The notes below the pieces were generated by a model. The model saw nothing but the letters and a program-made list of their open reading frames with translations. It made no database searches and was not told the origin of the DNA. Below, piece after piece: positions 1-7,744 of a DNA stretch of 64,000 nt; position 1 is the first letter of the stretch, and each line of letters starts with the position of its first letter. Location of the stretch: positions 1,733,684 to 1,797,683 of the forward strand of contig NZ_KQ758903.1 in the NCBI RefSeq assembly GCF_001466665.1, in the 5' to 3' direction. The translations under genes were made by a program, and so were the position numbers. Source of the DNA: Dehalogenimonas alkenigignens. Its GTDB lineage: Bacteria > Chloroflexota > Dehalococcoidia > Dehalococcoidales > Dehalococcoidaceae.

Positions 1-4
1 AAGC

Positions 5-3000
5 TCATTTGCTCGGATTCTCCGGAACCACGACAAGGAACGCGATCACCTCGAAATCATTGATGCCCTGGAATTCGCCTTTGATGGCATACGTACCGCC
101 TGGTATGAACAGGCTGGCTAGGGCACGTTCTTCTTTTTTCCCGACAATGGAGGCGATGGCCGCCGACAGCAACCCCTGGGCAACTCTCATGTCAAAGCCG
201 TTTTTGGTTGCCTTTTCATATGCCGAGCAGGAGACGGCATCGGGAAGATCCCGGCCGATACAAAGCCGTTTCAATCGGTCGAGGACCTGGCGGGCTTGCG
301 TGAACGGAAGCAGAACCGCTCCGTCCTCCCCTACATGAACAACATAGTTGGGTGCAAGCGGATAACCGGGCTCGATGGATTTTAATGCGTTATCGCCGAC
401 AACTCGCAGACAGAATATGATACCCGGGGGTATAGACGCCTCCCCAACCTCCTGGGAGGTGGTAACCGCCATCGCCCCAAAAGGATAGGTGTCCAGTTTG
501 CCGGGGTGATCTTTCATGAAATCGGCCAGATCGGTGCGAAAATCGTTGAGAGTGAGGTCGGCGATAGAAACGCCGCTACTGAGGTCTTCGAGGTCAATCA
601 CCGCGTCTTGTAGCTTGAGGAGCTGCTTGCGGCGGTATTCGAGGTCGTTCATCTGGTTGCCTGACTGATGCTCGATGATGTTCTCTTCTCCGGTAGCTGA
701 AATATCCAGCAGTACCATACGCCCGCTGACGCGCTGTTCGAGGTTGATATATTCCTCCAACTCCATGTTGGGCCAGAAATTGACCAGCTGGATAACCTCG
801 TTTGAAGAGCCGATGCGGTCGATACGGCCGAAGCGTTGGATGATGCGAACGGGATTCCAGTGGATATCGTAATTAACGACGGTATCGCAATCCTGGAGAT
901 TCTGACCTTCGCTGATGCAATCGGTCGCTATTAGTAAATCTATATCGCCCTCGCAGGCGAAGTCTACCGGACGTTCCTTGGAGCGCGGTGAAAAGGCGGT
1001 GATGATGCTGGTGAAATCCTTGCGGAGCCCTGGGAGAGTGGCCTGATTATGGCCAGCACCTGTGACAAGGGCTGACTGCAGCCCCAATTCCTCTTGGGCC
1101 CAACTCGAGAGTTCTTCGTAAAGATAGTGCGCGGTGTCCGCGAAGGCAGTGAACACGATGATCTTCTTATTACCGTGGTTCAGTGGCCGTCTGCATTTAT
1201 TCTCGATCACTTCCCGAAGCGCCTTAAGCTTGGCGTCGCGCGCGGAATCCACCTGCTTGGCGGCCGAAACGAGTGTGGCCAATCGGTTGCGGTCCTCGAT
1301 GAGATCCTGTTTCCAGCGGATCAGGTCAACGTCCTGTAGGAGTACTTTTACTTTCCTTCCGACTAGCAAACTCTCGAATGAAGTGTCGTCCATATCCACA
1401 TCTTCGATATCGATTTCATCGATCGCTCTCTCATGATTGTCAATCTTGGCTAATGTTGCGTTTACGTCTTCGATCTGGCGAGAAACGGTAAGCGCGAACG
1501 AAGTTACGGAACTCTCCATACGTTTGAGAACATTAATACGGAGCAAATGCACCAGGCTCTCTTCCCGGTCGACCTGGCGGAAGAAGCTCTCGCCCCCACG
1601 TATGCGTGTACTGTACTTGGCGTCATAAGCTGCCTGTTTATGTGGTAGTACGTAGCGCAATGGTGCATAGGCGGCGAGTGTGAGACGCCGAATTTCGTCA
1701 TTGATCTCTCGGATCGACCTAAATTCACCCGCGCTGTCGACGTCCGGCTTTATGTTGATCGGTTTTAGCCGTTCCGGGAAACGACCGGTCTCGTCAATGC
1801 CGTAGTATTTTTGTATATGTTTTCGCGAACGAGCAATCGTGAGTAGGTCAAGGAGCTTAAAATAATCGAAACCGAGCATGTCGATAAGCAGCGAAGGCCT
1901 GCGCTTGTTTTCTTCTAGACCCAGCCAACGATTGAATTGGAATTGCGCCTTCCCTACCGTATTCTCGATGCTGGAGATGCCGTGTGTCGATAGCGCCATA
2001 TCATCTGACTCGGTAATGAAGGCAATCTGGTTTTTCAAATCTGCCAGGCGGTTATTGACCGGAGTGGCGGAAAGCATCAGCACACGGGTTTTGACACCGT
2101 TTTTAATAATGCAGCGCATGAGGCGGTCGTAACGCGTCTCGCGGTCGTTATGCGTGGATTTGTTTCTAAAGTTGTGGGATTCGTCGATTACAACCAGGTC
2201 ATAATTTCCCCAGTTGATGTGTGCTAGATCGATATCGCCGGAAGTCCCATTATCGCGTGAAAGGTCAGTATGATTGAGGACGTCGTAATTAAATCGGTCA
2301 GAGGCTAATATGTTGCGGCGATCATTGGCTTTATACAGCGTCCAGTTGTCGCGCAGGCGCTTGGGAACTAGCACTAGCACTCTGTTGTTACGGAGCTCGT
2401 AATACTTGATTATGGCGAGTGCTTCAAAGGTTTTACCTAGGCCGACGCTGTCGGCGACGATGCAACCACCCAATCGCTCCAGTTTGTCGATAGCCCCAAT
2501 AACCCCATCCTTTTGGAACTTGTAAAGTTTCTTCCAGACAACCGTATTGCGAATGCCAGTGGCGGATTTAACAACGCGTTCCTCATCTAGTTGGTCCTCA
2601 CCATTCTTAAAAAGGTGAAACAGCGTCAGGTAATAGATTAGCGAAGGGGCCTTCAGCTCTGACAGATCTCTCAGGCGAGCCAGAAATGTGTTCTTGAACT
2701 CATGCGAGGCTGGTAGCGAATTCCAAAGGTTTGTAAACCAGGAACCGAGTACGGCGGACTCTTCAGGAGCCTCAGAACATTGAATCAGGCTGAATTGATT
2801 ACCTGGAGTAATCCCCAAACCCTCAGTGGTGAAAGGACAAGCTCCAGTAATTACACTCTGAGCCTTGTTGTCTGGTTTACGTACAATGAGGATCGACTGT
2901 GGTGGGGATGTTTTCACTCCGCGCAGGTCGACCTTGTCATTCACCCATTTGGCACACTCGCGTGCTAACCAGCGTTGCTGAAGACGATTTCTAAAAGCAC

Positions 3001-3211
3001 GATCCGAATCCGAACCGGTCAATCCCAGTCCATCGTTAGTATTGGGCAGGACAAACCGACATACATCAAGTTTATCTAACAGGTCGTTCAACTCGGCAAA
3101 AGCAAAGAGGGAAAAACCAGAAGAAGAGAAGTCCAATGACGATTCCGGAACGATGGCACGCCGTAATTCATCTACTACACGATCGCTACCGGTGTTTTTA
3201 ATGAGTTTCAT
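5..3211 (-). CDS. SNF2-family helicase-like ATPase, possibly a defence protein
   Basis: A large SF2/SNF2-type ATPase of about 1,068 residues. Visible motifs in order are Walker A (VGLGKT, near residue 265), a DESH Walker B, SATPVNN motif III, and a C-terminal helicase lobe ending in the RapA-like block QRFGRIDRIGS. Such enzymes couple ATP hydrolysis to movement along DNA. The N-terminal ~240 residues precede the motor and are not assigned. The first in-frame start is a TTG; I prefer the ATG five codons later because TGGAG lies 9 nt ahead of it. It follows a small HTH gene by 48 nt and probably shares its promoter. Single SNF2 proteins of this kind occur in DISARM-like and other restriction loci, but the downstream partners lie outside the window, so the role is inference. 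Confidence 0.85.
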   Translation of the reverse strand: MKLIKNTGSDRVVDELRRAIVPESSLDFSSSGFSLFAFAELNDLLDKLDVCRFVLPNTNDGLGLTGSDSDRAFRNRLQQRWLARECAKWVNDKVDLRGVKTSPPQSILIVRKPDNKAQSVITGACPFTTEGLGITPGNQFSLIQCSEAPEESAVLGSWFTNLWNSLPASHEFKNTFLARLRDLSELKAPSLIYYLTLFHLFKNGEDQLDEERVVKSATGIRNTVVWKKLYKFQKDGVIGAIDKLERLGGCIVADSVGLGKTFEALAIIKYYELRNNRVLVLVPKRLRDNWTLYKANDRRNILASDRFNYDVLNHTDLSRDNGTSGDIDLAHINWGNYDLVVIDESHNFRNKSTHNDRETRYDRLMRCIIKNGVKTRVLMLSATPVNNRLADLKNQIAFITESDDMALSTHGISSIENTVGKAQFQFNRWLGLEENKRRPSLLIDMLGFDYFKLLDLLTIARSRKHIQKYYGIDETGRFPERLKPINIKPDVDSAGEFRSIREINDEIRRLTLAAYAPLRYVLPHKQAAYDAKYSTRIRGGESFFRQVDREESLVHLLRINVLKRMESSVTSFALTVSRQIEDVNATLAKIDNHERAIDEIDIEDVDMDDTSFESLLVGRKVKVLLQDVDLIRWKQDLIEDRNRLATLVSAAKQVDSARDAKLKALREVIENKCRRPLNHGNKKIIVFTAFADTAHYLYEELSSWAQEELGLQSALVTGAGHNQATLPGLRKDFTSIITAFSPRSKERPVDFACEGDIDLLIATDCISEGQNLQDCDTVVNYDIHWNPVRIIQRFGRIDRIGSSNEVIQLVNFWPNMELEEYINLEQRVSGRMVLLDISATGEENIIEHQSGNQMNDLEYRRKQLLKLQDAVIDLEDLSSGVSIADLTLNDFRTDLADFMKDHPGKLDTYPFGAMAVTTSQEVGEASIPPGIIFCLRVVGDNALKSIEPGYPLAPNYVVHVGEDGAVLLPFTQARQVLDRLKRLCIGRDLPDAVSCSAYEKATKNGFDMRVAQGLLSAAIASIVGKKEERALASLFIPGGTYAIKGEFQGINDFEVIAFLVVVPENPSK

Positions 3212-3259
3212 TATTGTAAACTCCAAAGAAGATAGGTTAGAACTCGGTGTGTAACAATC

Positions 3260-3460
3260 CTATTTCTTCCTCTTACCACGCCTCGGCTCATTGTAGTTCG
3301 ACGCAAATTTCGCAACTTCATTCTTGTCAATCAGCCACATATTGTGGATCTTTTTGGCTGGAATACGACCCTCACGACACATTCGTTTCACCGTCTCCCA
3401 ATGAACGCCAAGGACTTCAGCTGCTTCGATTACATTGAAATAGTTATCAAGCACCGGCAT
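3260..3460 (-). CDS. Small excisionase/MerR-type HTH DNA-binding protein
   Basis: A 66-residue protein with the excisionase-family helix-turn-helix pattern: FNVIEAAEVLGVHWETVKR followed by a basic turn, GRIPAKK, and a Trp/Leu-Ile strand, then a basic tail (RRGKRKK). A G-rich site (GGGGGG) lies 8 nt before the ATG. A perfect inverted repeat overlaps the predicted promoter just upstream, so the protein is a good candidate for an autorepressor of this operon with the SNF2 ATPase gene. It could alternatively act as an accessory factor for excision; the distance from the serine recombinase (30 kb) makes a regulatory role more likely. Confidence 0.75.
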   Translation of the reverse strand: MPVLDNYFNVIEAAEVLGVHWETVKRMCREGRIPAKKIHNMWLIDKNEVAKFASNYNEPRRGKRKK

Positions 3461-3482
3461 AACATTTTCCCCCCTGAAGACC

Positions 3483-3524
3483 TATCGGTGTCGCAATATT
3501 ACTATTGCGACACCGATAAATCAA
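3483..3524 (-). promoter_or_regulatory. Promoter embedded in a perfect 16-bp inverted repeat
   Basis: The arm TATCGGTGTCGCAATA (3483-3498) is repeated exactly in inverted form at 3503-3518 with a 4-nt spacer. On the minus strand TTGATT (3524-3519) and TAATAT (3501-3496) are spaced 17 nt, so the palindrome fills the promoter spacer and -10. This is the expected layout of a repressor operator for the HTH gene starting at 3460. Confidence 0.75.
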
Positions 3525-3572
3525 GAGAGGAGCTAGACGAATAAGCCAGTAAGTTGTGAGTCCGATCTGTAC

Positions 3573-3613
3573 AAAAAAAAGAGGTCCTGAAACAATTTCA
3601 GGACCTCTTTTTT
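3573..3613. terminator. Bidirectional rho-independent terminator
   Basis: A 12-bp perfect stem (GAGGTCCTGAAA, 3581-3592, with its complement at 3596-3607) has a 3-nt loop and is flanked by A8 on the left and T6 on the right, so it can stop transcription from either side. It separates the HTH-SNF2 operon promoter from the gene ending at 3707. The stretch 3614-3706 holds nothing else I can identify. Confidence 0.85.
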
Positions 3614-3706
3614 AGCAATCGCTTTTTTACTCGATTAATCGTCAGATGCGGTAGTGCCGCTTTTTGATGTTAACGTATCAGGATTCTTCAAGAGACACCC
3701 TCGTTA

Positions 3707-4006
3707 TTATTGGGGTACCAGGACGAGTTGGTCACCGCTTTCAATTCTTTTTCGCTCTTCAACCACGGCGCCAGTTGGTAAAGACTCCCGAACTGTCTTT
3801 ATCGCCCCCTTAATATTGTCGATGCGTCCGATGCTGCTGGTTAGATGGGCTAGGCGTTCATCGACGTATTGCGGAATATCAGCGATTCCTCTAGCTGCGA
3901 TTGCGACAAGCCTAGCCTGTTCCAATGGCTCGGCGGCTTGGTCAATGAATTCTTCGACCATATCCATCGCCTCGCTGACTTTAAGAGCGCTCCATCTGAT
4001 AGGCAA
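3707..4006 (-). CDS. Small helical protein of unknown function
   Basis: A 99-residue protein that begins with TTG; GGAGG 8 nt upstream supports this start. The sequence is mostly helical and mildly acidic (SEAMDMVEEFIDQAAEPLEQ at residues 11-30) with no Cys motif or membrane segment. I do not recognise the family. It is the last gene before the terminator at 3573-3613 and lies 87 nt downstream of the small plasmid-type protein gene, so the two may be cotranscribed. Confidence 0.55.
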   Translation of the reverse strand: MPIRWSALKVSEAMDMVEEFIDQAAEPLEQARLVAIAARGIADIPQYVDERLAHLTSSIGRIDNIKGAIKTVRESLPTGAVVEERKRIESGDQLVLVPQ

Positions 4007-4093
4007 AGTTACACCTCCATTCGGGCACAGTAGCCCTTCTTATTTGCCGGCATTGACAGATGGCCCTGCGCCGGCGGACAGGGGCTGTCTGGG

Positions 4094-4396
4094 CTAGTAT
4101 TCGTCCGGGAACAAGATCGTCGTCGCCGACCGGTCGGCCTCGGTGATGACCCAGATTTTGGGCAATCCCGCGGCCGTGTACGCTGAAAGCAGTCTGAAGC
4201 CCTTTTTAAGGCTGAGATCGTTCTCCTGCTTGTCGGCTTCGTCAAGGTCGCCCCAGTCACCTTTAGCATGGCGGTTCAAGGAACGGCGCATGAATTCGGC
4301 AAACTCGGGCTTCTCACCGGCCAGGGCGAAGACTCCCCGGGTGGCTACCACCTGGCCTAATGGGACGGTTGGATTGATTACCAATAGTGCGTCCAT
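4094..4396 (-). CDS. Small plasmid/ICE-associated protein
   Basis: The likely product is 100 residues starting at MDALLVINPT, with GAAGGGA upstream; the longer frame in front reads through leader hairpins and looks spurious. The core pattern, with HAKGDWGDLDEADKQEND followed by a Leu-Ser-Ala-Tyr strand and IWVITEADRSATTILFPDEY, belongs to a family I recall being annotated as plasmid-related protein in integrative elements and plasmids. No biochemical function is known to me. Its presence supports a plasmid-like ancestry for this part of the element. Confidence 0.7.
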   Translation of the reverse strand: MDALLVINPTVPLGQVVATRGVFALAGEKPEFAEFMRRSLNRHAKGDWGDLDEADKQENDLSLKKGFRLLSAYTAAGLPKIWVITEADRSATTILFPDEY

Positions 4397-4461
4397 ATTG
4401 TCATTCCCTTCGTTACCTATTTTCCGTTTTCGTGATTGGATTGCCCGTTCAGTCAAAACGA

Positions 4462-4501
4462 AAGGGGATTTTCCCACCGCATGGGGCAGGAATATCCCCT
4501 T
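4462..4501. other. Hairpin in the leader of the small plasmid-type gene
   Basis: AAGGGGAT (4462-4469) pairs with ATCCCCTT (4494-4501), and inside the loop CCC can pair with GGG. It sits ~65 nt before the start at 4396 and just after the clamp-gene terminator. It could be a leader structure or a second terminator element. Confidence 0.4.
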
Positions 4502-4512
4502 ACAAAAAGAAA

Positions 4513-4546
4513 GCACAAAAAGAGGCTTTGACACCTCTTTCTGTGC
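4513..4546 (-). terminator. Terminator after the sliding-clamp homologue
   Basis: An imperfect stem GCACA-AAAAGAGG / CCTCTTT-CTGTGC with an 8-nt loop (4526-4533). Read on the minus strand it is followed by a T-rich run. It lies 40 nt beyond the stop codon of the clamp gene. Confidence 0.6.
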
Positions 4547-4585
4547 GGCTGTTTTGCGAGTTCAAGCGTTCAAGTATCAGGTATT

Positions 4586-5782
4586 TCAGGCTACGGCGAC
4601 TGGTTCTTTGACCTTGCTGTGCTTCTTGGCCTTCGGCTTCTCGGCCTTCGTGATTGCTTCGGCCTCGGCTACGGCTTGGGCGACTTCCTCGGCGGCTACC
4701 GGCTCGGGTTGCGGTTCCGGCTTGACCGGCTCGGCTGTCTCGGCCTTCGGCTCGGCGGGTTCGGCGGTTGGTGCTGTCTCGGCCTTCGCGGGTTCGGCGG
4801 TCTTGGCCGTGTCCGCCGGCTTCTTGGCTTCCGGCAGGAGCATCGGCATGACCACCAACTCATAGTCCGGCGCGGTGAAAAGCATCGGCGACCTTGCGTC
4901 CTTGATCCTTAGCTCGACCATTCCGCCAGAGGCTTTTAGTGCTTCGGCGAGGTATCCGCCGTCAAGCCTTACCTTGATTGGATCGCCGGTGGTGTCGGCG
5001 GGTATTTCCGCTGTCCCCTTGTCATCGGTGTTTGAGACGACCAGCTTGCCGTCCCCGATGGCGAGGTCTAAGGCGTAGGCTTTGACGTTGGCGACGACCT
5101 TGAGCGAGCTAACCGCTTTCATCGCTTCATTGGTATCGAAGCTGGCGCGGATGTTGGCTTCGGCGGGTATGAGCTTCTCGTAGTCCGGGAAGTTCCCGCC
5201 GCATCCCCGCCACGTGTAGCGGATTAGTTCCGTGTCGAGGACTAGGCTCATCGGGTCTTTGTCGCCGTTCTTTTCCAGCGACAGTCTTACCCGTCTAGCC
5301 CGACGAAGTGCGCCGGTGACGCCGCTAAGGTCATCGCGGCTAACGAGCACCTGTCCCTCATCCCCATCGAAGGGTAGGCTCAACACGGCGAGTCGGTAGC
5401 CGTCGGCGGCTACAAGGGTTAGCTTGCCGTCTTTCACCCGAAAGAGAACGCATTGGAGAATTGGGCGGCTTGTCTCATCTGAGGTGAAGGGCAATACCCT
5501 TGAAAGGGCATCCGATAGCTCCGTCGCGCCGAGGTTGGGACTGACCGAGTTTCTGGGGCTTACCCTGATGTCGCACAGGGTAAGGGGTGTCTTTTCGCCG
5601 ACCCAGGCCATGTTGTCGAGGTAGCTGGTGTTACTTCCGCAGACCACCTTGAGGCATTTTCCGGCGACCCGCGATACGCTGGCGTCGCCGTTAGACGGGA
5701 CAATTTTGACGATGTTACTCCCGCCTAAAGACTTAAGGTAGGTGAGAAAGCCTTTCCGCCCGATGGTGAGGTCAAGAAGCAT
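4586..5782 (-). CDS. DNA polymerase III beta (sliding clamp) homologue with shortened first domain and Ala/Glu/Pro tail
   Basis: A 398-residue homologue of the DnaN clamp. Recognisable clamp signatures are PILQCVLF and AADGYRLA (residues ~107-131, domain II), NFPDYEKLIP (~residue 200, start of domain III), and a C-terminal SPMLFTAPDYELVVMPM block. Normal clamps have three domains of ~120 residues in ~370 residues; here only ~85 residues precede domain II, so domain I is shortened or diverged, and the last ~85 residues are a low-complexity Ala/Glu/Pro/Lys tail. The clamp holds polymerase on DNA as a ring; whether this form still dimerises is unknown. It lies downstream of the sigma-like gene on the same strand. 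Element-encoded clamps are uncommon. Confidence 0.8.
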   Translation of the reverse strand: MLLDLTIGRKGFLTYLKSLGGSNIVKIVPSNGDASVSRVAGKCLKVVCGSNTSYLDNMAWVGEKTPLTLCDIRVSPRNSVSPNLGATELSDALSRVLPFTSDETSRPILQCVLFRVKDGKLTLVAADGYRLAVLSLPFDGDEGQVLVSRDDLSGVTGALRRARRVRLSLEKNGDKDPMSLVLDTELIRYTWRGCGGNFPDYEKLIPAEANIRASFDTNEAMKAVSSLKVVANVKAYALDLAIGDGKLVVSNTDDKGTAEIPADTTGDPIKVRLDGGYLAEALKASGGMVELRIKDARSPMLFTAPDYELVVMPMLLPEAKKPADTAKTAEPAKAETAPTAEPAEPKAETAEPVKPEPQPEPVAAEEVAQAVAEAEAITKAEKPKAKKHSKVKEPVAVA

Positions 5783-5953
5783 CGCCCTTTCGGCGAGTGC
5801 CCTTGATAAGGCGTTGACCAGTACCGCCTTGTGCGCTAAAAAGCCCTGACCTGAACGCTTGCCCTCGATATTCAGTTGTTCGATTGTCCGACCCCCTTAA
5901 TGCTATCCGATGACGGGCAAGTCCATCGGCTTCGCCTAGTAGTAAGCTACCGG

Positions 5954-6793
5954 CTACCCGCAAACCGCTGGCATAGCCGAAGCTCCCACTGTATTAGTTG
6001 CGAAAACGGGCGAAAACCTTTCACCGGAAAACAGGCTTTTTTGTTCCCGTTTCCGAAAACGGCAAAGGTAAATCATTTCGGCATTGTCGAGGGCTAACCC
6101 GTCCCGCCGCTTTTCGGCGATGGCGATTAACCTGTCGGGGCATTGGAGAAGGAAGGTATTGGCATCCAGCCAGGCATCGAGGTCCAATGCCCTGTCATCG
6201 GCAATCAGATCGCCGAGTTCGGTGGTGTTGCCTTCGTCGTCCGTGACCGGCTTGTTGAGGCTTTCGAGCTTGACCGCTTTGGGGCAGGCCGAAAACAGCC
6301 AGTCCTCTTTACATTTCCGCCGTTGTGCCTTGCTACAATCCCCGCAGGTAAGGCCATTGTCCATCCGGTAACGCTTCCGCCAGTAGAGAGCTTGGGCGCG
6401 GCTGGCGATACGGTACATGGCCGCTTCGGTGAACGGATGGTGTCCGTTATTCCGTTCCACGTCGGCAAGGGTGAGAATGATGTCATGGAGAAGGTCATCA
6501 CGCTCGTCCGGCTTGGCCTTGTAGCTGAACTTCGAGGCGATGGTATAGAAGGTAAGCCAGTTGCCGGAAAGATGGTCATAGCCGTTGCCGAGTGGATCGG
6601 CTTGCTTTGGTTTTGAGCTTCGATTAGACTTGAAGCCACGCAAGGCGCTTGTCTTAGTGGTTTGACAGGTGGCGACCTTTCCGCACCATCGGCAAACGCC
6701 TTGCCTTTCTTTGAGTACCCAAACCTTGTGACACCGGCTACAGAAGCCCCCAGGCCGGTTCTGTTCCCCCAGTGCTGTTACGCTTGAACTCAC
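5954..6793 (-). CDS. Zinc-ribbon protein with sigma-factor-like region 2
   Basis: A 279-residue protein starting with GTG behind GGGGGAAAGC. The first 45 residues hold a zinc-ribbon (CSRC...CRWC). The middle resembles sigma-70 region 2: YKAKPDERDDLLHDIILTLA, then RIASRAQALYWRKRY, interrupted by a Cys-rich insertion (CGDCSKAQRRKC...C). Residues ~180-200 (ESLNKPVTDDEGNTTELGDL) match the sigma linker style in which LNKP...LGDLI precedes region 4. The C-terminal region 4 is weak. It may be an element-specific sigma factor or a DNA-binding regulator. It stands upstream of the clamp homologue, 171 nt away, a gap in which I see no gene. Confidence 0.6.
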   Translation of the reverse strand: MSSSVTALGEQNRPGGFCSRCHKVWVLKERQGVCRWCGKVATCQTTKTSALRGFKSNRSSKPKQADPLGNGYDHLSGNWLTFYTIASKFSYKAKPDERDDLLHDIILTLADVERNNGHHPFTEAAMYRIASRAQALYWRKRYRMDNGLTCGDCSKAQRRKCKEDWLFSACPKAVKLESLNKPVTDDEGNTTELGDLIADDRALDLDAWLDANTFLLQCPDRLIAIAEKRRDGLALDNAEMIYLCRFRKREQKSLFSGERFSPVFATNTVGASAMPAVCG

Positions 6794-6967
6794 GCTTTCC
6801 CCCTTTCGGGCAAGCGTTCAGGTCAAGGCTTTTCGTGTTCAGTTGTTAAAGTACGTTTGCGTGTTTTTCCAGCTTCATTGTCAAACAAAAAGTCATTTTG
6901 AACATCCTGAAGAACTAGCACGTTTATCACCCTCTCCCGGCCTCTTTGAAGGAGAACGAAGAAAAGA

Positions 6968-6989
6968 AGCCTCCCACTATGGGGAGGCT
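6968..6989 (-). terminator. Terminator of the nuclease operon
   Basis: An 8-bp perfect stem AGCCTCCC (6968-6975) / GGGAGGCT (6982-6989) with a 6-nt loop. On the minus strand a T-rich tract (TTCTTTTC) follows. It lies 43 nt past the stop of the gene ending at 7032. The remaining gap to 6794 shows no gene. Confidence 0.65.
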
Positions 6990-7031
6990 CTATCTGAGAA
7001 GAAGCCTGGGATTTACTTTTAGTCTCGTGTT

Positions 7032-7733
7032 TTAGTGATGGACTGGCAAGAAAACCTCGATAATTCGATCACTGAGAAAGTGCTTATCAGGTAATCCGAG
7101 TTTGGTTTTCATTATACTCAAATGGTCGCGCCACTCGCTGTCGATCAAAGGACCTTTTTGCTCAGAATCGCCGGTAAAATATAGAAATACCATCCAGACA
7201 GGAATATTCTGGCTAGTAAGCCAATAAAGATGCGCCAGGCGGTTGGCATATTGATAATATTTGCCCAGCCAGTCTGAATCGTCATTTACACCCAGAGCAT
7301 CTTTCACAACCTCGATACTTGCCGTAATCAAGCCCAGACTCTTTGGTTTCGCCCCGCAGGCACTTGAAGATGTGCCAACCTCCTTCACATGGCTTTTGGC
7401 TTCAACAAGGACGATACCGTGCCTACCTTTTTTCCCGGGTACTATCGCCAAGGCATCCCAGCACGGGCCAAGGCGCGGCCAGAAAGATGAAAGGTTTTCT
7501 TTAAGGTGTGATAATCCCACCTGGTTCAAGAACTCTGCGTCTCGATATTCTCGGAAGTTTTGACTCTCAAGCGGTGATTTCCAATCGAACACACCATCCG
7601 TAAAATTCTCGAGGGAATGGCTTTGCGCCATCAAATATTGACCGAAATTGATTTGGTATTCCCCATTGATAAGATCCTGGAGGTGTAACCGACTGCCTTT
7701 AACAGCTCTTCCAGTATGTTTTCCTGGCATCAT
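7032..7733 (-). CDS. Predicted PD-(D/E)XK nuclease
   Basis: A 233-residue protein. I use the ATG at 7733 because CGGAG lies just upstream and the longer GTG start overlaps the preceding gene by 55 nt. The motif WDALAIV followed ~18 residues later by VLVEAK (Asp93, Glu111, Lys113 in this numbering) is the PD-(D/E)XK active-site pattern. A second element, WLGKYYQYANRLAHLYWL, follows. The same D...ExK plus GxYYQY arrangement appears in the C-terminal domain of the upstream MBL protein, so the two are probably related and act together. Expected activity: metal-dependent cleavage of DNA or RNA. Confidence 0.65.
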   Translation of the reverse strand: MMPGKHTGRAVKGSRLHLQDLINGEYQINFGQYLMAQSHSLENFTDGVFDWKSPLESQNFREYRDAEFLNQVGLSHLKENLSSFWPRLGPCWDALAIVPGKKGRHGIVLVEAKSHVKEVGTSSSACGAKPKSLGLITASIEVVKDALGVNDDSDWLGKYYQYANRLAHLYWLTSQNIPVWMVFLYFTGDSEQKGPLIDSEWRDHLSIMKTKLGLPDKHFLSDRIIEVFLPVHH

Positions 7734-7744
7734 CTGGCTCCGAG

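Noticed and set aside
4397-4534. Longer start of the small plasmid-type protein
   Set aside because: The added residues are translated from hairpins and the terminator of the clamp gene.
4630-4860. Low-complexity Gly/Leu-rich frame on the plus strand
   Set aside because: It is the antisense reading of the Ala/Glu/Pro tail of the clamp homologue.
5772-5963. 63-residue frame between the clamp and sigma-like genes
   Set aside because: No ribosome binding site, overlaps both neighbours and has no protein-like character.
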